From Zarea fungicola (lineage: Eukaryota; Ascomycota; Sordariomycetes; Hypocreales; Cordycipitaceae): a stretch of 64,000 nt of DNA. This document shows positions 1 through 11,470 of this stretch, one piece after another; positions within the stretch are counted from its first letter, which is position 1, and each line of letters begins with the position of its first letter. Position numbers and translations under genes: made by a program. The notes under the pieces are model-generated. The model saw only the letters and a program-made list of their open reading frames with translations. It did no database searches and was not told the origin of the DNA. Where the stretch lies: positions 186,001-250,000 of the forward strand of contig FWCC01000079.1 in NCBI GenBank assembly GCA_900169235.1. Direction: 5' to 3'.

Positions 1-1985
1 AGAGAGCTGCTCCAGTATAATGCTTCTCTACGATTACACATCTGGGATTGGGAGTTCGCATTTCGTCAAATTTTGACTCCGTGAGGCATATGAAAGATGA
101 GCTTAAAATAAAAATGAAAAAGTAAACATTCATGAGTGCAATTACCTCGGGCAAGGCAGCCCCCCGTCGTGGTTCATCGGACGCTAGCAGAGGCAAGGCG
201 GTGTTCCGTTAGAGGCGAGTCCTGCGCTAAGCGACTTTGGGGTTTCTGGTTTGAAACCAGTTACCCTAGCTCTGCGAAATTGGATGCTGCACGTCCCGAG
301 TGGCCTTCCGTATCTCGTCGGTTTGAATAACTTGAAAGGGAAAAGGGGGGGGGGTTAGAAACTTGTCAAGAGAGTTTTCTATGTCAGCATTCCCTCATGC
401 ATATGCGATGGCATGTGCCATACGAGTAGTTCCATCTCTCCAAGTATTACATCGGACAGGTCAACTATCTTGCTACGGACTTGTCCATTTGGATTTGGAG
501 TAAGAGCTCGGTACAGTCTCTACATGATCATGTTGCCTGTCTGAGCTGCCAGATCAGAGGATAACCGAGTTCATCGCTCATGTTAACGGTCGGCCTGTAA
601 GACCGAGGGTTGAAAGTCCCTTCAGACAAGTTATGATCCTTTCCAAGCACACTTTATGGTGCACCAATAATGTCTTTGACACAATGCCCAGATAGAAGCC
701 GGCGTCCGAGCGGGATACTTGAGTTGTAGACAGCTTTTCGCGGGGAGCGGGTTGTTGTACCCTTTTACCAGCGGCAGTTGGCGATGATTTGTTAGTGGCG
801 TCGGTCCGCAAAACGGCTGGAACACTACTTGCTGGATCGGTATAATTGGAGAATATGGAACTCTACCACGGCGACAATCCTCTGGCTATATTCATATGAA
901 TAAGAGTAAATAAAAATTTAAGCTCCCGATGACCTGGTTCGCGGAGACGGCAAATCCGAGCGGATTTGTTCGGCGAGAGAAGATGCGCATGAGATATGGC
1001 CGGGGCGCTGAGTTCATTGTACTCGGTTATTACCTACGAACAGCCAGAGAAGGTTGCTTGTGACAGCGACTGGCTAAGGTCCTAGCCGGCGTGGTGGTAT
1101 TTAATATGGTGAGCCCACTGTACCAGCCAAGGCTGCGTATTGGGGGTAATGCCTCAGCGTTCTTGTAAGTTAGTGGCTCTTATTCGCTGGCAGGGGTACA
1201 AGCTGCGCTGGAGTTTTGTCCATGCCGGTAAAGTTTTCCACAGTAATAACTCGTGTCACTTGCGAGGGAATGGCAGAATGAGCACTTGATCAGTGTCTGC
1301 AAGAGGACGTAAAGAGTACCAGTCTTCAGTTCCAAGATGTTTATTCTACTGCTACGGCGGCGTTTCTTCGGTTGATCAAAACGTCAATTCAAATACAGAA
1401 CATCATGTATGCAGGTCAACAAGAAACAGAGTCCGTGGATTAGTCTAACAATGGCCGGGTAGACGAACTTGTGGTGGTGGCGTGTCGGGGTACATGTAGC
1501 ACAGAATATTTAGCCAAGGTTTCCCCCCTCACCTCGGCATCTACCCCAGATTCCAAGTGGTTTATTGGCCAAATGCCCTTGACTGCCTTTGACAGCATTT
1601 TGGAACCTGTACCTGCTGTAAAGGTACCTAAAAAAAAAATGGAATAACCGCCGTAGGTAGCCTTCAGTGCCTCAGTTCTTCAGTGGCCCCACCTTGCCTC
1701 CAAAAAGTCGTCAGATGGCCCCAGAAAAGCCCCGGACAGACTGCCCCCAGTTGGCCTGCCGCTCCGAGCTTGTGCCTCGGCTCATTCCCCAAACCTGCAG
1801 CGCATCCAGAAATCCATATTAGAACATTCTGCCCGCCTGCTCCGTCCTGACATCTCTTTTTTCCTCCATCCATCTTTTTGTTTCCTTCTCACCACTTTCT
1901 ACCTCAAAAGGCAATCTGACAGTCCGTAGTCGTTGCTTTTCTTCCATATCTTGGCTTGTTATTTGCACATCATAAATCATTCACA
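1..1985. other. Left intergenic stretch, no recognisable gene
   Basis: Open frames here are short (under 80 codons), lie in several frames, and show no domain or splice structure I can defend. The last 300 bases or so, rich in C and T, are probably the promoter and 5' UTR of the nitronate monooxygenase gene that starts at 1986. I see no tRNA, repeat array or transposon. Confidence 0.5.
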
Positions 1986-3468
1986 ATGGCTTCTCCTCGT
2001 ACGTTTGCTTCACTGTCCGCCCTTTGCATCTGCATTCGTTACTGGCCAGCCTCGGTCGCCCAGGCGAGCGGTGATTGAGAGAATATGAATCACTAACAAC
2101 TTTTCATGCCCTGCAGAGCAAATCCGCACTCCCATCACTGATCTTTTCAAGATCCAGCACCCCATCCTGCTTGCGGGCATGAACGTCGCTGCCGGCCCCA
2201 AGCTTGCCGCCGCCGTCACCAACGCCGGCGGTCTGGGTGTCATTGGCGGTGTCGGCTACACCCCCGAGATGCTCAAGGAGCAGATTGAGGAGCTCAAGTC
2301 GTACCTCAACGACAAGAACGCTCCTTTCGGTGTCGACTTGCTTCTCCCCCAGGTCGGTGGCAGCGCCCGTAAGACCAAGTAAGCTCACCCTTCAAACTGC
2401 AAAACTCCGGAAACGCCGCGCCGCGCTAGTCCGTCACATGCCAACCACCACGAACCCCCCAACGCCTTGCCGCAAAGGGTGCTGGCATGTGGTGGCTACT
2501 AGGACAAGAATATCAGGCATTTTACAATCATGTAAACGGCAGATTACCAAAAAAAAAAAAAAAAAAGACCAACAGGCAATAACTAACATGCACCTTTTCA
2601 CAGCCACGACTACACCAAGGGCAAGCTCGACGAACTCGTTGACATCATCATCGAGTCTGGCGCCAAGCTCTTCGTCTCCGCCGTCGGCGTTCCCCCCAAG
2701 CACGTTGTCGACCGCATTCACAAGGCCGGTATCCTCTACATGAACATGATTGGCCACGTCAAGCACGTCAAGAAGTGCCTCGAGATCGGTGTCGACATCA
2801 TCTGCGCCCAGGGCGGTGAGGGTGGTGGCCACACTGGTGATACCCCCACCACTGTCCTCATCCCCGCCGTTGTCGATGCCGTCAAGAACTCCAAGTCTCC
2901 CCTCACCGGAGGCCCCGTCCAGGTCATTGCCGCCGGTGGTATTCACAACGGTCAGCTCCTCGCTGCTTCCCTCATGATGGGTGCCAGCGGTGTCTGGGTC
3001 GGCACTCGCTTCATCCTCACCGATGAGGCTGGCGCCCCCAAGATTCACAAGGAGGCCGTCAAGAACGCTGGCCACGACGACAACATCCGCACAATCATCT
3101 TTACTGGCCGTCCCATGCGCGTCCACAACAACCCCTACATCAACAACTGGGAGACTGAGCGCCAGCAGGAGATGAAGGAGCTCGCTGCCAAGGGTACCAT
3201 CCCCTACGAGGCCGACCTCGACAAGTTCATGGACGTCATTGACTCTGGCGACAAGGCCAAGATGGGTGCCGCCGCCAAGAAGATTGGCATTGATGCTCTT
3301 GCCATCGACGAGGACGATGACCCTATTGACGCCTTCCGCCCTCTCCTCATGGGCAAGTGCGCCGCTGTTGTTAACGAGCAAAAGTCCGCCAAGGCTGTTG
3401 TTGACGAGTTTGTCAACGACGCCGTTGCCTGGATGCAGCGCGGCAACAAGATGATTGCTAAGCTGTAA
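1986..3468 (+). CDS. Nitronate monooxygenase (2-nitropropane dioxygenase family)
   Basis: FMN-dependent TIM-barrel enzyme that oxidises alkyl nitronates to carbonyl compounds and nitrite. Three exons: 1986-1998, 2117-2378 and 2604-3468, giving 379 residues, close to the roughly 380 of Neurospora 2-nitropropane dioxygenase. The N-terminus reads LFKIQHPILLAGM, followed by the glycine-rich stretch GGLGVIGGVGYTPEM (42-56). QGGEGGGHTGD (161-171) carries the family's catalytic histidine (H168), and AAGGIHNGQ with GASGVWVGTRF forms the phosphate/FMN-binding side. The start is fixed by a 13-nt first exon with a GTACGT donor after ATGGCTTCTCCTC, joined in phase to CAAATCCGC. Intron 2 is unusually long (225 nt) for this window and contains an 18-base A run. 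No pathway partners lie next to it. The family assignment is strong; the natural substrate (nitronate detoxification is the usual suggestion) is inferred. Confidence 0.92.
2549..2566 (+). repeat. A18 homopolymer inside intron 2
   Basis: Eighteen consecutive A within the second intron of the nitronate monooxygenase gene, about 38 nt before the 3' splice site. It accounts for some of the unusual intron length and is a likely site of length variation or sequencing error. Confidence 0.9.
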
Positions 3469-4480
3469 ATGGCTTGCATGTCTACGCAATTGATGACCCC
3501 AGTAAAACTATATTGATGCCCATGTTGGGCCGTGATAGCTTCGGCTATTTGACCTATTTTCTTTGTCATATATCCTGTAGATTAGAAAGCATCTGAATAA
3601 CGAGTCAAAAATTGAAAAAAGGATTTTAAAACTCTTCCAAATAGTTATTCTTCCTGTTTGGTTTTCTTTGTTTGATTTGGGAGTCTGCAGTGTTATTGGT
3701 TTATCTACTACTGCCTGGCTAAATTACAATGCCTATCCGGCCTTGCTGACATGTGATGCCGGCAGGTCGCTCCGGAAATGTACGTTTCCCCACAATCCCC
3801 CAGTTCACCCAAAAAAGAGGGTTAGGTGTCAGGAGTAACCAAGACAGGAAATACCACAGAGCGAGAGGTGACGGTAGAAATCTCCGAGCCCAGTGAATGT
3901 TTTTTTTTGTTTCAAAAAAAAAAAAAACCACATCTCCCCCCCACCACATATCGTATACCACATGCCATGGACACGGGCTATGCCATGAGGTCCAGATATG
4001 CCGTAATATGAATGGACCATGTATGCATTCAGATACAAAAGGACAGTTTTTTATGTTTTTGTTTTGTTTTGTTTTGTTTTTTAACCCAGGGGCATAAATC
4101 TAAAAACATAGTACAATAACGCAAATAAACCCGATCCATATATTGTATAATAGTCCTGTTTTTTTAAACGTTTCTATTAAAATCGGATGCAACTTATTGC
4201 GCTTTTTGTATCCCCCTTTCTTTTTTCCATTTCATACCCTATAATCTTATAACAGGAACGAAGAAACAAACAGAAACAAAAAAGCATATTGCCAAGAAAA
4301 GAAATCATGAAAAATGAAAATGCAGCAGCTTCTTGCAGATTAAAACTCCCTCAACCCCCCAACCACCTCTTGGTAATCATTCCGTCAACTGCAAGTTCCC
4401 AGCTCACTTCATGTCATATAAAAATAGCCACGCCCAATTTTATCATAGACTGCTCTTTCTTATTGTTTTCCCTTATTTCT
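3469..4480. other. Tail-to-tail intergenic region with A and TTTTG repeats
   Basis: This lies between two convergent genes and holds the 3' UTRs of the nitronate monooxygenase (+) and the Arf GAP (-). It has many A/T runs (A13 near 3916, TTTTG repeats near 4066-4085) and no frame with domain character. I see no gene here. Confidence 0.6.
4066..4085 (+). repeat. TTTTG microsatellite
   Basis: Three to four consecutive TTTTG units in the intergenic region between convergent genes. Confidence 0.8.
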
Positions 4481-6064
4481 CTAGTTGCCAAGGTAAGAGC
4501 GGATAGCCCCCTGCAGCCTGGTGGCACCCTCGCCAACCAGGTTGGTCAGATTCTCCAGGTCATCACTGGCCGTGATGCCAAATTTGCGCACAAAATCTTT
4601 GGCCGCGGACTCCAGGTCGCCGTATTCTTCCTCGGGCTCGTCCTCGGGGCGGCCAAAGTAGGCATTGGACGAGATGGCCGTCGCACCCTCAAAACCTTGG
4701 AGACGGGTCTTGGCCTCGGCTTGCGAGTTGGGATCGTACGCACCCTTGCCAAAGTATTCATCCGACGAGATGGCCTTTTGAGAACCGAATTTGGTGCGTG
4801 CGTAGTCATCAGAGTCGTCTATAAAAACAGCGTTTGTTAGCCAAGAGTTGTTCAAGAACTGTACCATATTTGCATCCTTCATTCACTCACCAACAGGGGC
4901 TTTGACGGGTCCAACGGAACCGAATCCACCACCGTTCTTCTTTGCCTCTGCAGCAGCGGCAGCAGCTTTGCCGCCTCCAATCTGGCCGAATCCAAGTCTG
5001 GCGACACCCATTCCCAGCCTCTCGACCTCGGCATTGGACTTTTGTCTGGTATGTGATGAGCCGCCACGGGCAGGGCTGACCGGTGTGGGGGAGATGATGG
5101 TAGCAGAAGAACCGGAGGTGGCAGCTTGCACGTCCTCTGCGTCAGGATCGTAGCCCAGCTTGGCGATGCGATCAGCCTCTTCCTTGGCCTTCTTCTCCGC
5201 CTCGTCAAAGTCAATGACATCAGCAGTAACCTTCTTGGCACCAAGCTTGGTTGTCTTTTTTGCGCCCAGTACGTTGGTCTTGCGGGCGGCGCCTGTAGTT
5301 GTCGACTTTCGGAGAGCGGCGGACGAGGTGCGGGTGGTAGTGGTGGTAGCAGGCTTGGCGTCGCCAGCAGCGTCAGGCTTGGCCAGAGGCGAGGCCGATC
5401 TCGACGTGTCCTTGCCCGCGTTTATAAAGGGAGACGGGGTGCGGCCAACGACAGGCGGCGTGGCCGTGCGCGAGAGAGGAGGTGTAGGGCGCTTGATGGC
5501 GGGCTTGTCCCACGACGAAAAGAAGTCGTCATCTGGCTCTCCAGCAGGCGTCGCGGAGCCGTCATCCGCGGCGTCAGCGATGACAACTTCGTCGGGGTAC
5601 GACTGCGCGTCCTTGGCAGCACGTCGCTTCAGCTCGTCCTTGTATTTCGTGGCGGCATTGGATTGGTATTTGGTCTTAGGGTCCTTGCTGTTCAGAGCGG
5701 CAGTACCGCCATTTGCGCGAAAATACTTGGCCGCAGACTCATTGCCGCCAACCTTCATCATCCGCAGTTGATCCCATTGCCATTGGTCGAGGTTTGTGGA
5801 GCGAACAAAGGAGATGTGAACACCGAGGTTTCGGTGGTTCGAGGAGCAGTCGAGGCAGAGGTAGATGCCAAAGGGGACAGAGGTCCAGGTGGGGTTGTTT
5901 TGGCCACAGTCGAAGCAGGTCTACATGCAGGGCAAGCCCTTGATTAGTTGCGAGTCTAGGAGGCACAGCTTCTATATCACGTCTCTACAAACCTTGTTAG
6001 GCAACTTGGACTTGAGCTTCTCAAAGATCTTGAGCGACTGTTGTTTCGTCGCGAGGCCGCTCAT
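4481..6064 (-). CDS. GLO3: ADP-ribosylation factor GTPase-activating protein, Glo3/ArfGAP2-3 type
   Basis: Stimulates GTP hydrolysis by Arf1 on COPI vesicles, acting in Golgi-to-ER retrograde transport. Three exons on the minus strand, 6064-5993, 5920-4891 and 4818-4481, give 479 residues; yeast Glo3 is about 490. The Arf GAP zinc finger is complete: C26-x2-C29-x16-C46-x2-C49, followed by [10 protein letters not shown] with the arginine-finger residue R54 and [12 protein letters not shown]. The middle is low-complexity, rich in Ala/Thr/Lys/Pro, as in Glo3 proteins. The C-terminal exon contains two copies of an ISS-(D/N)-(E/A)-YFG motif, which is the Glo3 repeat region, and a short helical end. 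The zinc finger spans the exon 1/2 junction, so single-frame reading misses it. Introns are 72 nt each with GTTTGT and GTGAGT donors. Assignment to Glo3 rather than Gcs1 rests on the C-terminal YFG repeats. Confidence 0.93.
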
Positions 6065-6504
6065 CTTGGCGGTGTAAGCGGGGGATGTGAGTCGGGGACC
6101 GGGGCGGCCAATTCTAGGGATGTCGAGTTGCTATAGGTAGCTTTGTGGAAGGCGATATGATTAGGCAGTGATCAAAATAACCTGTTGGTCGCCGTGAGAT
6201 ATGGCCAACGTGCAATAAGGAGACTGACTGCAGGTGGAGGATCGAGCAGGGAGTGGGCTATTTTGGTAAAGTGGCATGAAGGGTCATCACCCATCGTCAT
6301 TGGAGGAACCTTGGAGGACGGCCCCCACTCTTCCTAGTTCTGCCGAGGGCGGTAAGTGCAGGCCATAGGAATGGTTGGTGCATTCCCAATTGGCCTTAAC
6401 CTTCAAGAGCGTGGGCAACTTGTACAGGATCGTTGTTCAATTATTAATCCTCCGCAGCTGGAACAGATTAGCTGTGAGGATATGGGCTCGCAAAAGCCGG
6501 CATC
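6065..6504. other. Divergent promoter region between the Arf GAP and TIM21 genes
   Basis: About 440 bp separating two divergently transcribed genes. It presumably holds both promoters and 5' UTRs. No conserved motif stands out by eye. Confidence 0.5.
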
Positions 6505-7406
6505 ATGAAACCTGTCACTTCCCTTGTGGCCCTGCGCCCAGCGACAAGCTTCTTCGGCGCAACAACCCGCCTGAGCCACTCGATACCCATTGCACGATCG
6601 TTTGCGACGCAGAATACCCAAGGACCAACACCTCTAGGACCAAAACGACGGAGCGTGACGCCGTTCAATGATGATGGATATGTACCCTGGAGCGAGCTTT
6701 CAGCCCCGGAAAAAGCAGCTCGCGCAACGCAGCAAAGCTTCAACTTTGGATTAGTCCTTGTTGGTCTCGTGCTCACTGTCAGTACTTTGAGTTGAATAAA
6801 AAAATTAAGCACAAGCTTCAGCTATGTATGGTATTGTAGTCTGACCAAGCTTTAATAGGGTGGAGTCACATACTTCCTCTGGACGGATGTCTTTTCTCCA
6901 AACAGTAAGACGGTGCAGTTCAACCGAGCCGTTGACAAGATCAAGAAGGACCAACGCTGCCTCGAACTTTTCGGTGAAGCAAAGAAAATTCGTGCTCATG
7001 GTGAAGAGACCAACAACAAGTGGCAGCGAGCGCGACCCCTGGCGTATGTGTTTGGCACGCCTTCATGCGGTGGAAGATTGGTGCTGATATAATACTAGTT
7101 CATCCGAGCATATTGACAAGCAGGGATTTCATCACCTGCTTCTTCACTTTCATGTAAGCGCTATATCCATGCTTTTGAACACAAGCCTCATACTAACCGG
7201 CTCACTCCCGGCAGGTCGAAGGCCCCCTCAACCATGGTGTGGCCCAGGTTCATATGATCCAGTCCCCGGGGCATTCCGACTATGAGTATAAATACCTCTT
7301 TGTCGATGTCAAGGGCCACGACCGTGTCTACTTGGAGAATTCCGAAGCGAACAAGACCGGCGCCGGTAAGAAAGCGTTTAGCATGTTCGGAGTCAAATGG
7401 AGCTGA
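6505..7406 (+). CDS. TIM21: Mitochondrial import inner membrane translocase subunit Tim21
   Basis: Subunit of the TIM23 presequence translocase. It binds Tom22 from the intermembrane-space side and links TIM23 to respiratory complexes during inner-membrane sorting. Four exons, 6505-6777, 6859-7043, 7099-7153 and 7215-7406, give 234 residues, about the size of yeast Tim21 (239). The N-terminus has the character of a mitochondrial presequence (Arg/Ser rich, no acidic residues for some 40 positions). One membrane segment lies near 78-98 (FGLVLVGLVLTGGVTYFLW), and the rest is the intermembrane-space domain, including NVEGPL-type sequence read here as FHVEGPLNHGVAQVHM and YEYKYLFVDVKGHDRVYL. Exon 3 is only 55 nt, so the gene is badly fragmented in single-frame translation. 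The family call is by characteristic motifs and architecture. Confidence 0.9.
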
Positions 7407-7820
7407 GCCTCGATTTATTCTCCATCTCTCGGCACAGGGCATATACCCATGGCCCTATTCACTGTACAACTTGTATACTATCTTGAACATTATGAGCAAA
7501 ATGCATTTGTTTAAAGAGACGGCATGGAGGGTCAATAGGTTGCATTTACGAAGGACACTTGTGGAGCATAGCGGCCAAGAAGGCCTTGTTGACAATTGCA
7601 TCAAATCGCAACGCCCTCGTTTTCTATATCTCTCTTTTTCTTGCGATTTTCAAGGATTAAAATGGTGCTTTCAACTTTGCTTGCATGGAGATACGACAAG
7701 AGATTCGTGAATCCAAGTAACCATTTATTGAGAACTCAAGGAAAGGTAACTAATCCTGGCTGGTTGCCAAGCACGAGTAGCATTTCTCTAGTTGAGCAAA
7801 GGCAGTGAGAATTTGCTGCA
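7407..7820. other. 3' region of TIM21, no gene seen
   Basis: It contains the TIM21 3' UTR and short unsupported open frames. I see nothing else. Confidence 0.5.
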
Positions 7821-8259
7821 TCATAAATTACATGTTAATGAATTATCCTTCTGTGATGCTTCCTCTTCTGGTCCGGTCAAATACTTCAGCACATTGATCT
7901 CTCTGTGAGCAAAAGTGGTAGTCGACAGGCGGCGTGGCCGTGCACTAGATAGAAGCCTGCTTAAATCCTTTACGCAGGCTCGCCAAAGTCCAAAAGTTAA
8001 GACCAAGGGAGGGAACAGACTGAGATAAACAATTCCTATTCCTACCAAACGAACCGAGCAATCCGACAATGATTAATTGGCAAAGGGGCTCAACCGTTCC
8101 CGGATAAAAGGCCGCGTAACCACGACTGCAGTAGCGCCACGGGGAAACCCGAAGTGCCACGCTCAGCCCAATGAGCGTTGACATCAGAATCAACAAAGCA
8201 ATTGGGTACGGCAGATGTCTACGAAAGAACTGACGTATGCTCTGGGTCTTGGTATCCAT
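7821..8259 (-). CDS. Hypothetical small membrane protein, gene structure uncertain
   Basis: A frame beginning with ATG at 8259 encodes 104 residues and ends at 7945. It has a basic N-terminus, a hydrophobic segment near 19-36 (PIALLILMSTLIGLSVAL) and a second, weaker one near 62-70 (LIIVGLLGS). A second, overlapping frame (8069-7821) ends in a tail with protein-like character (REINVLKYLTGPEEEAS). An intron may join the two frames; GTAGGA donor and AAAG or CAG acceptor candidates exist, but no combination I tried gave the right phase. I do not recognise the family. It could be a real small membrane protein or chance coding. Confidence 0.33.
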
Positions 8260-8731
8260 CGTATTATGCCCAAAATAGGTGCAGGAGACGCCAAATCTGA
8301 GATCCTGTGTGGTGTGGGATTGGTTTAGACTTGCTTGTACGGCTGCCTACCTTGCCTCGCAGCCTGCTCGTGGAGATGCCGCGACCTGCCCTCCCAATCA
8401 GGGCTGAATTGCGTTTCGATGAATGGAGGCGCAGTGTGTAGCGGAGGGAGCTCAGGTATAAACACTGCAGTTTCTGCCTTGCAGGAGAGGAGTCAAGGCC
8501 AGGCTATTTTTAAAATGATGTTTGCGTAATGACGATTTCTTGAATCGAGTGAAAAGTAAACTGTCTGGCTCTTTATATTCTCTTCATCTTGCAGCCGCTG
8601 GATTCCATTCACACCATATGTGCCTCTGCTTCCGTCGACGGCCGTCTTTCCAATATCGACAGTTCAATTCGGTCGATTCTTTTGATAACAGAACCCCTCA
8701 AATTCATCTTGCTAGAATACCATACAACACA

Positions 8732-9262
8732 ATGGGCGTCTCATCATCCTCTGGCCCGCCGTCGCCACTACCCCGAAACGTCGGCCCGGCGACGACGACA
8801 CCGATGCTGCAACATTCATCATTCTCTGCACAACACGAGCGCCTCATCTTGGAGCTCTTGCCATTCAAGGACAGAGCCAAGTTCCATGAGTGGCTAAGTG
8901 GTGGCCTTGTTCGAGGATCATGGGCTGAGTTTCATCGAGACTTTCTCATGCACGTGCCTGCGCCTGGCGCCCTTCCAGACCCGGACAAGACCAAGACGGC
9001 ACAGGCTGTCAAGGACGCCATCAACTCACGTTCAACAAAGTTTCTCGTTTACCACCCAGACAAGAGCGCGTGGTCGCCTGAAGACCACTATATCCGATTC
9101 ATTGCCATTGTCATCCAGGACAACCTCTTGACAAATTTGTGGACTGAATCGGACTGGAAGAAGAGAAATGTAGAAATTTGCAAGGCGGTGTACGAGGTTT
9201 TATTCTTCCTTAAGGCTTCTTACCTTGTCAAAGAGCAGAACCCACCAAGCTATGAGCTGTAA
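8732..9262 (+). CDS. Hypothetical fungal protein
   Basis: Single exon, 176 residues from the ATG in ACACAATGGGC. The same frame stays open upstream to 8522, but that part has no likely start context and probably belongs to the 5' UTR. The first 30 or so residues are Ser/Pro/Thr rich and probably disordered. The remainder is mixed and mostly helical, with many aromatic residues (for example HEWLSGGLVRGSWAEFHRDF and HYIRFIAIVIQDNLL), which suggests a folded helical domain. There is no signal peptide, membrane segment or cofactor motif. I do not recognise the family. Codon use is like the neighbouring real genes, which is the main support. Confidence 0.6.
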   Translation: MGVSSSSGPPSPLPRNVGPATTTPMLQHSSFSAQHERLILELLPFKDRAKFHEWLSGGLVRGSWAEFHRDFLMHVPAPGALPDPDKTKTAQAVKDAINSRSTKFLVYHPDKSAWSPEDHYIRFIAIVIQDNLLTNLWTESDWKKRNVEICKAVYEVLFFLKASYLVKEQNPPSYEL

Positions 9263-9635
9263 GAGACGAAAGATTGGCAATACGTGACGAATCGGAGGCT
9301 AGCGCGGGTGTGACAGGAGTTTAGGTCCTTTCTGATGAAGCATTTAATCGCTCGAAAAATCTTTCATGTGCTTTTTTTTCCCTAATGTGGCTTGCCAATC
9401 CTCTCCAGCGGAGAGAATGATTGTCCCTCGTGATTTGAGCGTCACTGCAACACTTGTAGATGGGCGCATAGAAAAGAATTCGGTCAAGGCAAGCCAGGTG
9501 TGTATCAGTCACAGTAAAGCTTGTCTATTTATGATGCTAGGTATTATGATGCTCGCTCTGCAAGAGCGGTGGTATATAATTGATGTTTTCAGGTTGGAAA
9601 AGTCAGATCGTTCGAAGTCGTCTTTTCTGGTTGCC
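9263..9635. other. Tail-to-tail spacer
   Basis: Convergent 3' ends of the hypothetical gene at 8732-9262 and of the isopentenyl-diphosphate isomerase gene. No gene or repeat seen. Confidence 0.5.
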
Positions 9636-10569
9636 TTACATTCTGTGGATCCTCTCATCGTTTGTGTACTTCTCGAGACCGGAGTCAAGGCTAGCCCACC
9701 AGTCAAAGAGGAAAGTATTGCAGATGAGCTTGAACCACGGTGTGAACTTGAGGCTGGGGTCCTCAAAGAGTTGCTTGAGACGGTCAGGGCTGCAGTATTG
9801 AGTGTCCCTGACCTCGTTCGGGCTGGGGGCAAGGTCGACGTTGGCTTTGATGAACAGAATGTAGTCGACTAGTGTGTCATCGTTAGCCATCTTACAGCAG
9901 CACCAGGGCCAATTGGGATACATACTCTCGTGCTCACCCCATTTTCCGTCGCTGGGGGCCTTGTAGTGAATGCGAGTCAGAAAGTGAAAGTTCTCAATGG
10001 GAACCTGCTCCTTCTTGATACCGAGCTCGTGGTCGAGCTTGCGCTGCGCTGCGCGTTTGACGCCCATGACGGAGTCTGGCAGGTTGGAGCCAGTCTCGCC
10101 GGGGATGCCCAGAGGGTGGGAGCAGCAGGTGTTTGTCCACATGTCGGGGAAGGTTATCTTCTCAGTGGCACGCTGTTGGAGGAGCAGCTCATTCTTGTCG
10201 TTGAAAAGGAAGACGGAAAAGGCGCGGTGAAGGAGGCCCTTGTCGATATTGGTCATGAGATGGCCTAGAGACAACTAGAGTCAGCAATTGAACGGCGATT
10301 TTGATGTAGATCTGGGCGTGCAAGCTGGAAGTAGATTGCGACAGCGATTGCATAGCAAAAGGGCAGCACATACAAAGCTTCTTGCTGGCCTGGCCGATGG
10401 GCATATCATTCTCGTCAAGAACGATGCAGACCTCGTCCATCAGACGAATCTGCTCCTCATCGTGGCCGGACAGCGCCTCGGAGGTTGTATCGATGTCTGG
10501 AAACAAACGGAGGATGGCATCGGCGGTGATGGGCTGGGCTGCCGTAGTAGTGGTTGTCGTTGTGGACAT
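9636..10569 (-). CDS. IDI1: Isopentenyl-diphosphate delta-isomerase
   Basis: Converts isopentenyl diphosphate to dimethylallyl diphosphate, the step that starts prenyl-chain and ergosterol synthesis after the mevalonate pathway. Three exons on the minus strand, 10569-10374, 10264-9926 and 9868-9636, give 255 residues, normal for type I IDI. Nudix-fold features are in order: [20 protein letters not shown] (76-95), the catalytic-cysteine motif TNTCCSHP (109-116), and the metal-binding glutamate motif WGEHEIDYIL (174-183) with E176 and E178. The first ATG of the open frame (10608) is less likely; the start at 10569 begins a disordered Ser/Thr-rich leader as in other fungal IDIs. Intron 2 (9869-9925, 57 nt) has a length divisible by three and no stop, so it reads through in frame; the family alignment at GEHEIDY shows it is an intron. 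Confidence 0.93.
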
Positions 10570-11470
10570 GATTGTGTCGGTGTGTCGGCGCGGGGAAGCA
10601 AAGGGCAAGAAACGAAGCGTCGGGTTTGGACAATAAACTCGGAGCTATAGCGTTCCAAGTACAGTCTAATTCAAAGAAAAAGGGGAGACAGGCAGAGTTG
10701 CGTGGAGACAGGCACCGATGCAGATGGTACGTGAAAAGGCAGGGTTGCGAAGAAAAGCTTGTCGTAGTGAAGCCGCAGTTTAATGAAAAATGTCTGCCCC
10801 TCAATGGTTTCCCCATACACTGCTAATAATAAGCTGCTTGCTATGACTAAACTTTAATGATAACTCGCCCCGGCTAATTAGATTATGGTCCAAGTTGTCT
10901 CAGAAACATTGCCCTTTGCTGCTCTACGTAACCTAGTATTATTATTGTCAGGTGAAAGACAGCCAGCGAATCTGTAGTTGGTCGGTTAAGATCTGCTCGA
11001 ATTCGCGTTCGTACAGCCTGCAGCCACGACGCGATACCGAAAATGTGGGTGGGACGTCATTCTATTGGCTCCCCACCTCAAAATTCTCGAATTCGGTCAT
11101 TACTTGCCGAGATTCCTCATGCAAAAGAACAGGAGCCGCACACAAAACCGAGAAAACAGAAATTCTAAAGAAAAAAAATTGTTAGAGACTGGATGGAGTA
11201 CATCTCAACATGATGGAGCACACAATTACTCGTGGGACGATAAATGAGCCACTTTTAAAACCCCTCTGTTCACCCAAATCTTGAAAATGGTGGGGTCAAC
11301 AAAACCCGGTTCTTTCTCTCATCGCCGAAAAATCGCCGCCGGACAGACGTGATGGGTGTGAAATTAGTTCACTGGGCGAATGGAAACGGAACCTCGAGAG
11401 TGAGCTCGCAAGCAAGCGTCACGTATGATTATGTTTCCATTTTCACTTCATTGTGCTTGTGCTATCTTCA
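10570..11470. other. Intergenic, IDI promoter and RAD51-paralogue 3' region
   Basis: It holds the promoter of the IDI gene and the 3' flank of the next minus-strand gene. No supported reading frame. Confidence 0.5.

Noticed and set aside
2434..3489. 351-codon open frame on the minus strand
   Set aside because: It is the antisense shadow of the nitronate monooxygenase exons; its Val/Asp/Gly-rich composition is what the reverse of biased codons produces.
5126..5947. 273-codon plus-strand frame
   Set aside because: Antisense to exon 2 of the Arf GAP; no domain, while the opposite strand carries a full zinc finger.
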